Shown here: positions 1-6,441 of the stretch, one piece after another
How the letters are laid out: each line of letters begins with the position of its first letter
Numbering within the stretch: position 1 is the first letter of the stretch
From: an uncultured Hungatella sp.
Lineage (GTDB): Bacteria > Bacillota > Clostridia > Lachnospirales > Lachnospiraceae
NCBI GenBank assembly: GCA_910585645.1
Contig: CAJUFP010000159.1
Span: 1-8,524 of the forward strand
Length of the DNA: 8,524 nucleotides
Direction of reading: 5' to 3'
Position numbers and translations under genes: made by a program
Notes under the pieces: generated by a model
Told to the model about the DNA's origin: nothing
Databases searched by the model: none
Seen by the model: only the letters and a program-made list of their open reading frames with translations

Positions 1-162
1 CACACAGCCTTCCTCCCCTCCCTGGCCTCACGACTCCCCTCGCCCATTGCTCACTAAACAATATATCAAGTTTCCCCTCAAAGAGGTTGAATTTTATTGT
101 AAACACAAGCGTTTTTTGAATAGCTGAGTTGTGACAGCAACATAGATAAATCCCTCCATTTA
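1..162. other. intergenic region downstream of the MATE gene
   Basis: No gene is seen. The stretch TTGTAAAC (97-104) followed by GCGTTT (109-114) recalls the operator arms upstream of GH1 and TauE but lacks their spacing, and no matching promoter is found beside it. AAGCGTTT (108-115) and AAACGCTT (170-177) are a distant 8-base inverted pair. It may hold the control region of the next gene to the left, which is outside the window. Confidence 0.3.
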
Positions 163-165
163 TCA
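144..165 (-). terminator. possible weak hairpin at the MATE gene end
   Basis: GATAAAT (145-151) and ATTTATC (158-164) form a 7-base stem around CCCTCC and overlap the MATE stop codon. Only a mild T-rich stretch follows on the minus strand, so its role as terminator is doubtful. Confidence 0.25.
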
Positions 166-1497
166 GGAAACGCTTAACTTTTTCTTCATAAATCTGTCAA
201 AATAAAGCTTATTACACAGCGTCGTCAAAAGATCCGATACAGGCTCCGCCAATGCCACCGCAAAAACTCCCCACGGGAAAACCGCCGGCAAAATATACAG
301 AAGGGGAATCAAAAGAATCACTTTTCTGAAAAACGCAAAGAAAAATGACATTTTCCCCTCCCCCATAGAGGTGTAGGTCTGCTGGTACAAACTGTTGGCG
401 CCGATAAAGAAGCAGCCGGATATGTAGACCCGCAGCATCCCCGCCCCCAGGCTTACAAGCTCCGGGTCCGTATTAAACAGCCGGATAAAAAAAGACGGGA
501 ACAGCAGCATAAGGGTGGTGCCCCACAGCGAGAAAGCGGTGCAGGCAATAATGGCATACCGCAGAGTCTTCCTCACCCTTCCATACTCCCCGGCCCCATA
601 ATTAAAACTTACAATGGGCTGAGACCCCTGGGAGATGCCCATTAAGGGCAGATTGATAAACTGGAACATGGAAAACAAGATGGTCATGGCGCCAACCGCA
701 ATATCTCCTCCATATTTCAGTACCTGCATATTAAAGCAGATATGCATGACCCCTTCCGAAGTGGTCATAAAAAACGGGGAAGCCCCAAGAACCAAAATCC
801 TGGTAAGGACATCTTTTTTTAGCTTCATGGTTTTCATCCCCAGCCGCAGCTTTGTGTTCTTTCCCAGCAAAAACTGAAGCACAAAGACGCAGGATATCAA
901 CTGGGATACCACCGTAGCCAGGGCGGCTCCCTTAATTCCCATGTTCATCCGAAACATAAAAATGGGGTCAAGGATAATATTTAAAAACGCTCCCAGCATC
1001 GTGGTTGCCATGGCAGTCTTTGCAAACCCCTGGGTGGTAATAAAATAATTCATCCCAACCGTAATCTGTACAAATAACGTCCCGTACAGATAGATGGTCA
1101 AATAGGCCATGGTATTGGCCGTAGCTCCGAACATGGCCAGCAAAGGTTCTTTAAATGCCAGGGTGCCCGCCATGACCAAAAGCGAAGTAATGATGAGGCC
1201 AAGAAAGCTGTTTCCCAAAAAAAGCTCCGCCTCTTCCTTGTCTTCTTTCCCCAGGCTGATAGCCGCCAGGGGAGCACCGCCCCGGCCAAACAAGGATGAC
1301 AATCCTGATAATACCATGGTAATAGGCATACATACGCCGATGCCCGCCATGGCCATGGTCCCGTCAGCCATTCTTCCGATATACACCCGGTCCACCGTAT
1401 TATATAAAAGAGTAACAATCTGCGCACAGATGGCCGGAATGGAAAGTTCGATTAAAAGCCTTCCGGGAGCCCCTGTTTTCATACGTTCATCTTTCAT
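163..1497 (-). CDS. MATE family multidrug/metabolite efflux transporter
   Basis: A 444-residue polytopic inner-membrane protein of the MATE family, which exports small, often cationic or aromatic molecules in exchange for Na+ or H+. The length fits the usual 440-460 residues with 12 membrane segments in two homologous halves. The N-terminus has the typical 'LSIPAICAQIVTLLYNTVDR' stretch (about residues 18-37), followed by the YIGRM and GRGGAPLAAISLG signatures. The second half carries GISQGSQPIVSFNYGAG, the usual repeat of the first-half loop. It is the last gene of the GH1-methyltransferase-MATE run, with 42 bases to the methyltransferase stop. The chosen start has only a weak Shine-Dalgarno (GGGTAAG region). 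A second Met five codons in has none better. Substrate cannot be read from sequence; context suggests an aglycone or modified glycoside (inference). Family assignment is secure. Confidence 0.93.
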   Translation of the reverse strand: MKDERMKTGAPGRLLIELSIPAICAQIVTLLYNTVDRVYIGRMADGTMAMAGIGVCMPITMVLSGLSSLFGRGGAPLAAISLGKEDKEEAELFLGNSFLGLIITSLLVMAGTLAFKEPLLAMFGATANTMAYLTIYLYGTLFVQITVGMNYFITTQGFAKTAMATTMLGAFLNIILDPIFMFRMNMGIKGAALATVVSQLISCVFVLQFLLGKNTKLRLGMKTMKLKKDVLTRILVLGASPFFMTTSEGVMHICFNMQVLKYGGDIAVGAMTILFSMFQFINLPLMGISQGSQPIVSFNYGAGEYGRVRKTLRYAIIACTAFSLWGTTLMLLFPSFFIRLFNTDPELVSLGAGMLRVYISGCFFIGANSLYQQTYTSMGEGKMSFFFAFFRKVILLIPLLYILPAVFPWGVFAVALAEPVSDLLTTLCNKLYFDRFMKKKLSVS

Positions 1498-1539
1498 CTT
1501 TTCTTACCCACTTTTCACTTACCGCCCTGCGGCTTTCTT

Positions 1540-2142
1540 TTAGCTTTCCATGCCCCTGGCCGCCACCTTCTTTAAATTATAGATGTCGCCCCGCTCATAG
1601 TCCTTTAAGCGTTCCCACCCCCTGCCCAGATACCGGTGCATCTCAAAATGGATTCCTCCGGCTCTCTGGACGTTGTCCAGCTTGAACCCAAGCCCTTCTA
1701 TAGCATCCATCAGCCCCCCAATCTGGCTTCCGGACATATGGAACGGCAGGATTGAGAGTATGCCCCCGTTTTTCAATATCCGGCGGCATTCCCCGATAAC
1801 CTGTTCCCTCCTGTCCAGGGAATGAATCAGGTCATATATGAGTATCCCGTCCACAAAACCGTCCTTAAACCCCAGACGCCCGTTTCGTTCCGGCCGCATC
1901 AGGCGGATGTTATGAATATCCGCCCTCTCTGCCCTCCCCCTGATCTTCTCCAGCACATACCGGTCCACGTCCACGGCATAGACTTCCCCGTTTTCCCGCA
2001 CCACCCTGGATAAAGGAAACGTGTAGTTCCCGATGCCGCAGCCAAAATCCACGATCCTGTCTCCGGCCTTGAACCCGCCCCGCTCCATGGTTTCCACGCA
2101 TTCAGCCTCCTGCCATCTCTTTATCTCTTCCCCAATGCCCAT
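1540..2142 (-). CDS. class I SAM-dependent methyltransferase
   Basis: A 200-residue soluble protein with a Rossmann-type SAM-binding fold. Motif I is VDFGCGIGNYTF at residues 31-42, followed by the acidic SAM-ribose residue in VYAVDVD (about 54-60). A post-motif segment follows, GILIYDLIHSLDRREQ (about 99-114), then RRILKNGGILSILPFH (about 120-135), the classic motif III strand. This pattern matches the Methyltransf_11/25 (UbiE-like) group, whose members methylate O, N, C, S or arsenic substrates. The Cys-rich C-terminal features of arsenite methyltransferases are not seen. The start is supported by AAGGA five bases upstream. It sits 42 bases after the glucosidase and 42 before the MATE pump, suggesting one transcript. 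A role in methylating an aglycone released by the glucosidase is possible but is inference; the substrate is unknown. Confidence 0.85.
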   Translation of the reverse strand: MGIGEEIKRWQEAECVETMERGGFKAGDRIVDFGCGIGNYTFPLSRVVRENGEVYAVDVDRYVLEKIRGRAERADIHNIRLMRPERNGRLGFKDGFVDGILIYDLIHSLDRREQVIGECRRILKNGGILSILPFHMSGSQIGGLMDAIEGLGFKLDNVQRAGGIHFEMHRYLGRGWERLKDYERGDIYNLKKVAARGMES

Positions 2143-2184
2143 GCCTGTCCTTCCTGTCTATGTCTCTTTCGGATTATGCTTTCC

Positions 2185-3597
2185 CTATAATTCCTCGCCG
2201 TTTGTCTTAATCACGTTCTTATACCAGTAAAAGGATTTCTTCCTTGACCTTTTCATGGTTCCTTTCCCCTCATCATCCCTGTCCACGTAGATAAACCCGT
2301 AACGCTTGCGCATCTCCCCGGTTCCCGCCGATACCAGGTCAATGCATCCCCAGGTGGTGTATCCCATCAGGTCAACCCCGTCAATGTCCACGGCGTCCCT
2401 CATGGCCCTGATATGTTCTTTCAGGTAATCAATCCGGTAGTCATCGTCAATGGTGCCGTCCTCTTTCACCTGGTCAATGGCACCCATGCCGTTTTCCACC
2501 ACATATAAAGGCACCTGATAACGGTCGTACAGATTATTTAAAGACACCCTCAGTCCCACAGGGTCAATCTGCCATCCCCAGTCCGTGGATTTGAGATAAG
2601 GATTCTTCCCGCCCCAGACAAGGTTGCCGTCAACCCGCTCCATATCCGTGGCCCCCTCAATATTAGACTGATAATAGCTGAAGGAAATGAAATCCACCTT
2701 TCCCTGTTCCAGCAGCCTTTCATCCCCCGGTTCCATCTTCGGCCGGCATCCCCACTTTTTCCACAGGCTGCGGCAGGTATTGGTATAACGTCCCCGCACA
2801 TGCACGTCGCCGCAGTAGTACACCGGGATCATCTTCTCCCTGGTAATCACCTGGTCATCAGGGCTGCAGGTAGCCGCATAGCGCAGGGGGTAGATAAGCA
2901 TGCACCCGATCTGAAAATCCGGGTTAATCTCATGGCCCGCCTTCACCGTCATGGCGCTGGCAAGAAGCTGGTGATGCATGGCCTGCAGCTTGGTCTGCTC
3001 CTGATTCTCGCCCTCCTCAAACACAAGCCCGCCCTGGTGCCATGGCCTGTAATGGGTCAGCAGCGCGTTAATCTCATTAAAGGTCAGCCAGTATTTCACC
3101 TTGTCCTTGTACCGCTCCATCACCGTTTTCCCGAAGCGCACCGCAAAATCCACCAGCTTCCTGTTCCTCCAGGAACCGTATTTCTTTACCAGGTTCAAAG
3201 GCATCTCATAATGGTGGATGGTCACCAGGGGCTGGATGCCGTACTTATGAAGCTCGTCGAATACCCGGTCATAAAAGGCAAGTCCCTCCTCATTGGGTTC
3301 TTCCTCGTCCCCGTTTGGGAAAATCCTGGTCCATGCGATGCTTAAGCGGAAGGTCTTAAAGCCCATCTGGGCAAACAGGGCAATGTCCTCTTTATAGTGA
3401 TGGTAAAAATCCGTGGCCTCGTGGCTTGGATAAAGCACGCCCTCCAGCACCTCATCGTCAATCCTGCGCTCCACGCCGTGGCTGCCTCCCCGCTCCACGT
3501 CGATGATGCTGACGCCCTTGCCGCCTTCCTGCCATCCTCCCTCATACTGATTGGCAGCCGTAGCGCCTCCCCAGAAAAAATCCTTCTTAAATCCCAT
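2185..3597 (-). CDS. GH1 family 6-phospho-beta-glucosidase
   Basis: A 470-residue cytoplasmic glycoside hydrolase of family 1, the usual length. It begins with the family N-terminal pattern DFFWGGATAANQYEGG (residues 6-21). The acid/base Glu is E175 in WLTFNEIN and the nucleophile is E368 in YVVENGMG, so both catalytic residues are present. The C-terminal stretch SAGTGEMRKRYGFIYVD (423-439) has the Ser, Lys and Tyr (S423, K431, Y433) that in family members bind the 6-phosphate, which favours phospho-beta-glucosidase over plain beta-glucosidase. It would split PTS-imported cellobiose-6-P or aryl-6-P-beta-glucosides into glucose-6-P and glucose or aglycone. The frame stays open to 3699, but the ATG at 3597 is preferred: it has AGGGAG seven bases upstream and matches the family N-terminus, and the upstream codons overlap the promoter. 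It is first gene of a unit followed by a methyltransferase and a MATE pump. Confidence 0.93.
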   Translation of the reverse strand: MGFKKDFFWGGATAANQYEGGWQEGGKGVSIIDVERGGSHGVERRIDDEVLEGVLYPSHEATDFYHHYKEDIALFAQMGFKTFRLSIAWTRIFPNGDEEEPNEEGLAFYDRVFDELHKYGIQPLVTIHHYEMPLNLVKKYGSWRNRKLVDFAVRFGKTVMERYKDKVKYWLTFNEINALLTHYRPWHQGGLVFEEGENQEQTKLQAMHHQLLASAMTVKAGHEINPDFQIGCMLIYPLRYAATCSPDDQVITREKMIPVYYCGDVHVRGRYTNTCRSLWKKWGCRPKMEPGDERLLEQGKVDFISFSYYQSNIEGATDMERVDGNLVWGGKNPYLKSTDWGWQIDPVGLRVSLNNLYDRYQVPLYVVENGMGAIDQVKEDGTIDDDYRIDYLKEHIRAMRDAVDIDGVDLMGYTTWGCIDLVSAGTGEMRKRYGFIYVDRDDEGKGTMKRSRKKSFYWYKNVIKTNGEEL

Positions 3598-3602
3598 GTA
3601 AA

Positions 3603-3611
3603 CTCTCCCTT
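3603..3611 (-). promoter_or_regulatory. ribosome binding site of the GH1 gene (decides the start)
   Basis: On the minus strand AAGGGAGAG lies seven bases (from AGGGAG) before the ATG at 3597. The longer in-frame extension to 3699 has no such signal and runs through the -10 and -35 elements, so translation almost certainly starts at 3597. Confidence 0.8.
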
Positions 3612-3660
3612 CTTTTTTTAATTCCGGACGTTTGCGAAACTCAAAAACTTGTATGGACAT

Positions 3661-3689
3661 ATTAAACCAAATCGGAAAGTCTTTTTCAA
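3661..3689 (-). promoter_or_regulatory. sigma-70-type promoter of the GH1 operon
   Basis: Minus-strand -35 TTGAAA (3689-3684), 17-base spacer, -10 TTTAAT (3666-3661) preceded by TG one base upstream (extended -10). The same two hexamers with the same spacing occur before the TauE gene at 8341-8313, and this conservation is the main support. The predicted start point near 3654 leaves a leader of about 57 bases. The A at -10 position 2 is replaced by T, so the promoter may be weak without an activator (inference). Confidence 0.75.
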
Positions 3690-3702
3690 TATTTCCCAAT
3701 GA

Positions 3703-3766
3703 TTCCTAAACAGCGTTTACAAATCCGTATATCATAAGGCCGATTTTTGTAAACGCCATTTGCAAA
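3703..3766 (-). promoter_or_regulatory. paired operator upstream of the GH1 promoter
   Basis: CGTTTACAAA (3714-3723) and TTTGTAAACG (3746-3755) form a perfect 10-base inverted repeat with a 22-base spacer. Each arm also lies in a weaker local dyad of 21 bases (3703-3723 and 3746-3766; centres 43 bases apart, about four helical turns). The one at 3746-3766 is a nearly full palindrome around the core AAACGCCATTT. The element lies entirely upstream of the -35, roughly -59 and -102 from the predicted start, a position typical of activators. Arms and spacing recur at 8355-8418. It could bind a LacI-type dimer at each dyad or an AraC-type dimer on the two arms. It only partly fits the CcpA cre consensus. 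No regulator gene is in the window. Confidence 0.65.
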
Positions 3767-3803
3767 TCCCCTTCCCTGGGGAAAGAAACCTGTAAATGGC
3801 GTT
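3752..3803. repeat. imperfect 13-base inverted repeat overlapping the operator
   Basis: AACGCCATTTGCA (3752-3764) is mirrored by TGTAAATGGCGTT (3791-3803) with one mismatch, around a 26-base loop that contains a small CCCC/GGGG hairpin. The left arm overlaps the promoter-distal dyad. It may be a further binding site or an mRNA hairpin at the end of the upstream operon. There is no U-tract, so it is not a standard intrinsic terminator. The second regulatory block does not show it. Confidence 0.5.
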
Positions 3804-3813
3804 CAACAATAAT

Positions 3814-3939
3814 TATACCTTTTCGCGCGGGAGCGCGTCCGCCCGAAGGGCATGTATTATGGTATGCCCCAAAGGGTATACCTTTTCGCGCGGGAGTGCG
3901 TCCGCCCGAAGGGCATGTATTATGGTATGCCCCAAAGGG
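3814..3939. repeat. 63-bp tandem duplication with three hairpins per unit
   Basis: Two head-to-tail copies, 3814-3876 and 3877-3939, differ at one base (C3834 versus T3897). Each unit holds three potential hairpins: CGCGC-GGGA-GCGCG with a GNRA-type loop; GCCC-GAA-GGGC; and GGTATGCCC-CAAA-GGGTATACC with one G-T wobble (the last closes across the unit border in copy 1, and is shorter at the end of copy 2). It begins five bases past the stop codon of the second Gfo/Idh gene. Such small GC-rich palindromic units resemble dispersed REP/BIME-type repeats and may stabilise or end the upstream transcript, but no T-run follows on the minus strand. The family is not recognised. Confidence 0.85.
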
Positions 3940-3943
3940 TATG

Positions 3944-4972
3944 CTATTTCAATCCCTTAATGGCATTCTCCATAATCTCAATCTGAGCAATGGTTTCCTC
4001 CGGCTTAACCAACTGCTCCTTCCCGTTCATAATGGTTTCGTAAAGAGCGTCATAATACCGGGCATAATCCCCCGTGATGGTAGGCACCTTTTCCTCATGG
4101 TAAGTCCCCTGGTCGTCATAGTAAATCATCGTTCCGTACTCCGACGGCTTATCCTCCCCGAATCCAGGCTCCCCGGGCATGACGAACATCTTCAGATGCT
4201 CCTCCTGCTTATCCTTTACTTCCTTAACATACATGCCCTTCATGCCGTACACGGTCGTGGAGGGACGGGCCTTGGCCCGGAAATAGCTGGATTTCACCGT
4301 AGCCTTCAGGCGGTGCCCATAAAACAAATCCACGTCAAAATAATCGTTCATGCACCCCTCACCCAAAAGCTGCCTTACATCCGCCTGCACCCGGTCCGGC
4401 TTTCCAAAACAGGAAATCACCTGGTCCAGGGTATGGCACGCATGGCCGTAGAGAAAGCTGGTAAAAGGTTCAAACTTTCTTCCCTGGGGAACTTCCGGGC
4501 GGTAGTAGTCAAAACTAATCTCCATCTCCGTCACATCCCCGATTTTCCCGCTTTCCATCACCTTAATGGCCGTCAAAAAGTCGCTGTCAAACCTGCGGTT
4601 CTGATAACACTGCATCATCAATCCCTTTTCCTTTGCCAGGGCAAACAACTCCTTTGCCTGGGCCTTTGTTTCGGTAAAAGGCTTCTCCGAAACACAGTTC
4701 TTCCCGGCCATGAGAACCTGCTTTGCTAAGGAATAGTGGGTGCTGTGGGGAGTGGAGAGAATCACCACCTGAATCTCCTCATCCTTCAAAATCTCATTCA
4801 TATCCTCCACATACTCCACTCCCGGTATCTCCTTCCATGGGTCATCTCCATGGTTCGGGGTAAATATCTTTTTAATCCGTATCTTGTCCTTCCTTGTCAG
4901 TACAAAAGGAATATGATAGCGATTGGCGCTTTTTCCGTTCCCTATATATGCGATTACCATTTCCTTGCTCAT
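3944..4972 (-). CDS. Gfo/Idh/MocA family NAD(P)-dependent oxidoreductase 2 (YdgJ/YhhX-like)
   Basis: A 342-residue cytoplasmic protein. The N-terminal Rossmann fold has IGNGKSANRYHIP (10-22), the variant dinucleotide loop typical of the YdgJ/YhhX branch. The catalytic Lys is in SEKPFTET (K97). The second domain carries FLYGHACHTLDQ (about 173-184), where H177, H180 and D183 occupy the catalytic His/Asp region of the family, and a C-terminal alpha/beta substrate domain. Members oxidise or reduce sugars, inositols or glycosides, often at C1-C4; a few are NAD-dependent glycosidases. The substrate is not readable. Although the frame is open to 5047, the start at 4972 is chosen because a perfect AGGAGG (4985-4980) sits seven bases upstream. 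It follows the PTS EIIB gene after 107 bases and is the last gene before the intergenic regulatory region. It is clearly divergent from the other Gfo/Idh in this window. Confidence 0.9.
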   Translation of the reverse strand: MSKEMVIAYIGNGKSANRYHIPFVLTRKDKIRIKKIFTPNHGDDPWKEIPGVEYVEDMNEILKDEEIQVVILSTPHSTHYSLAKQVLMAGKNCVSEKPFTETKAQAKELFALAKEKGLMMQCYQNRRFDSDFLTAIKVMESGKIGDVTEMEISFDYYRPEVPQGRKFEPFTSFLYGHACHTLDQVISCFGKPDRVQADVRQLLGEGCMNDYFDVDLFYGHRLKATVKSSYFRAKARPSTTVYGMKGMYVKEVKDKQEEHLKMFVMPGEPGFGEDKPSEYGTMIYYDDQGTYHEEKVPTITGDYARYYDALYETIMNGKEQLVKPEETIAQIEIMENAIKGLK

Positions 4973-5079
4973 TGCATTTCCTCCTCTTGATTTTTCTCTT
5001 CGAACTACCGCCTGCGGCAGTCCGGATAACTGCTGAACCAACATCATGTCCTTTAGCTAGTGAATCCTGCTTTTGCCCG

Positions 5080-5400
5080 TTACTGCTGCCCCTTATCTCC
5101 GGATAACCGCATTGCCAGATCCAGCACATTTTTCCCGTTCATGGTGCCGTAATCCGCCATGGGAATCACTTCCACGGGAATCTTCTTTTCCCCGCATATC
5201 TTTTTAGCCTCATCCAGCTTATACCTTACCTGGGGTCCAAGAAAAGCCACGTCAATCCCTTGGGTTTCTTCTTCCATGGCGGCTGCGGGAGCCGCCGCGA
5301 TATCTGCCTCCAGCCCTCTTTCCCGGGCGGACTTTATCATCCTCTCCACCAGAATGCCTGTGGACATTCCCGCCGCGCAAAACAACCTTATTTTAATCAT
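5080..5400 (-). CDS. PTS lactose/cellobiose-type EIIB component
   Basis: A 106-residue cytoplasmic phosphocarrier, the usual size of stand-alone EIIB of the lactose/cellobiose family. The N-terminus IRLFCAAGMSTGILVERM contains the phospho-acceptor Cys8 followed by the P-loop-like AAGMSTG. The later segment DVAFLGPQVRYKLDEAK matches the conserved LLGPQVRY motif. It accepts phosphate from EIIA and passes it to the sugar bound by EIIC at the membrane. AAAGGA lies about ten bases before the ATG and a GGAG lies closer. It is flanked on both sides by Gfo/Idh oxidoreductases (60 bases after one, 107 before the other), which ties PTS uptake to these enzymes. No EIIA is in the window and the only EIIC is truncated, so it must borrow partners or be non-functional in transport. 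Confidence 0.93.
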   Translation of the reverse strand: MIKIRLFCAAGMSTGILVERMIKSARERGLEADIAAAPAAAMEEETQGIDVAFLGPQVRYKLDEAKKICGEKKIPVEVIPMADYGTMNGKNVLDLAMRLSGDKGQQ

Positions 5401-5460
5401 ATCTCCATTTTCCTTTCATGATAACCTTTATCGTTTATCCCCACCTTAAACCCACTGCCA

Positions 5461-6441
5461 TCAAACCTCAAAATCCGTGAAAATCCCGTTCTGCTTCCTG
5501 GCCTCTTCCAAAATCTCCGCCACCGTCAGGCTGACTTCAAGCATCTCCTTTTGCTTTGCCCAGTCCTCCTGGGCAATCATCCTCCCAAACTCCACAAACT
5601 CATAATACAGCCGATGCTCCGGATTCTCCGGCTTGTACTCTTTCGTCTCCCCGTTATTTAACAGCAGTTCATAGCTGTCCATCTGATTTACCGGCTTAGG
5701 AACCACAAAACACCCCTTTGTCCCCTGAATGGTACACCGCACCGGGGCCTTGCAGTCCTTGGCCGCAATGGCGGACACTTTAAAATCGCCGTAGTCCATG
5801 GTCAAAATCCCGCTGGTATCAATATCCCGCTCCACATTGGCCTCATAAGCCACTTTCTTCGGCTTTCCGAAAAGCCCCACCACTGCATGGACATTGTACA
5901 CGTTCAAATCCATCAGGGCGCCTCCTGCCCGTTTCGGGTCAAAGGCCGCCAGAACCTGGCCCTGCCTGAACGCGTCATAGCGGGAGGAATACTGGCTGTA
6001 GTTGAGGCTTACAACTTTCAGCGTCCCCGCCTGGGCCAGATTCTCCTTAATAGAGCCGTATGCCGGAAGGTAGTGAATATTCATGGCTTCAAAAATCATC
6101 TTCTTATGCTCATCGGCAATCCTCATCAGCTCCCGAAGCTGTGCGGCGTTGGAGGTAACCGGCTTTTCGATAATCACATGCTTGTCATGAACCAGGGCCT
6201 TTTTCGCAAAAGCGGCGTGAAGATGATTGGGCAGCGCCACATAGACAGTATCCACATCGCTTTCCAGAAGTTCATCATAATCCAGAAAATAAGCGTCCAG
6301 CCCGTTCTCCCGGCACATGGCCCTGGTTTCCTCCTCCGTTTCCTTGGTTCCCAGCAAAGCCGTATAAGAAAAATTCAATTTCCCTATGGTCTGCATCAGC
6401 GATTTTACAATCATCCCCGTTCCCAGAATCCCGACTCTCAT
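5461..6441 (-). CDS. Gfo/Idh/MocA family NAD(P)-dependent oxidoreductase 1
   Basis: A 326-residue cytoplasmic protein. The dinucleotide-binding motif GILGTGMI is at residues 4-11. The catalytic Lys is K93 in VIIEKPVTSN. The second domain begins with GGALMDLNVYNVHAV (173-187), with D178, Y182 and H184 in the region that holds catalytic residues in the GFOR/dehydrogenase branch. The length is standard. Likely role: NAD(P)-linked oxidation or reduction of a sugar or glycoside; substrate unknown. Its ATG overlaps the stop of the UPF0303 gene (ATGA), with GAGGGG eight bases upstream, so the two are probably translationally coupled. EIIB follows after 60 bases. It differs from the second Gfo/Idh in both the NAD loop and the active-site motif, so the pair are not recent duplicates and probably act on different steps or substrates (inference). 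Confidence 0.9.
   Translation of the reverse strand: MRVGILGTGMIVKSLMQTIGKLNFSYTALLGTKETEEETRAMCRENGLDAYFLDYDELLESDVDTVYVALPNHLHAAFAKKALVHDKHVIIEKPVTSNAAQLRELMRIADEHKKMIFEAMNIHYLPAYGSIKENLAQAGTLKVVSLNYSQYSSRYDAFRQGQVLAAFDPKRAGGALMDLNVYNVHAVVGLFGKPKKVAYEANVERDIDTSGILTMDYGDFKVSAIAAKDCKAPVRCTIQGTKGCFVVPKPVNQMDSYELLLNNGETKEYKPENPEHRLYYEFVEFGRMIAQEDWAKQKEMLEVSLTVAEILEEARKQNGIFTDFEV

Noticed and set aside
97..114. Third copy of the operator downstream of MATE
   Set aside because: Only one arm is close to TTTGTAAACG; the spacing and promoter hexamers of the other two copies are missing.
3598..3699. A 34-codon N-terminal extension of the glucosidase
   Set aside because: It is the translation of the promoter region, has no ribosome binding site, and the GH1 domain starts right at the ATG at 3597. 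Similar residues near 8289-8350 arise only because the promoter block is duplicated.
3703..3723. CcpA cre site
   Set aside because: The minus-strand half TTGTAAACG fits, but the other half departs from the consensus at three positions and the TauE copy fits even less well.
3814..3939. CRISPR array or group II intron fragment
   Set aside because: The two copies are directly adjacent with no spacers. The GGGGCATACC stretch shared with the intron domain VI is short and in a different arrangement, so likely chance.
3896..4729. A 277-residue plus-strand open frame opposite Gfo/Idh 2
   Set aside because: It is antisense to a clear family gene, is rich in His/Leu as expected for a mirror frame, and starts within the tandem repeat.
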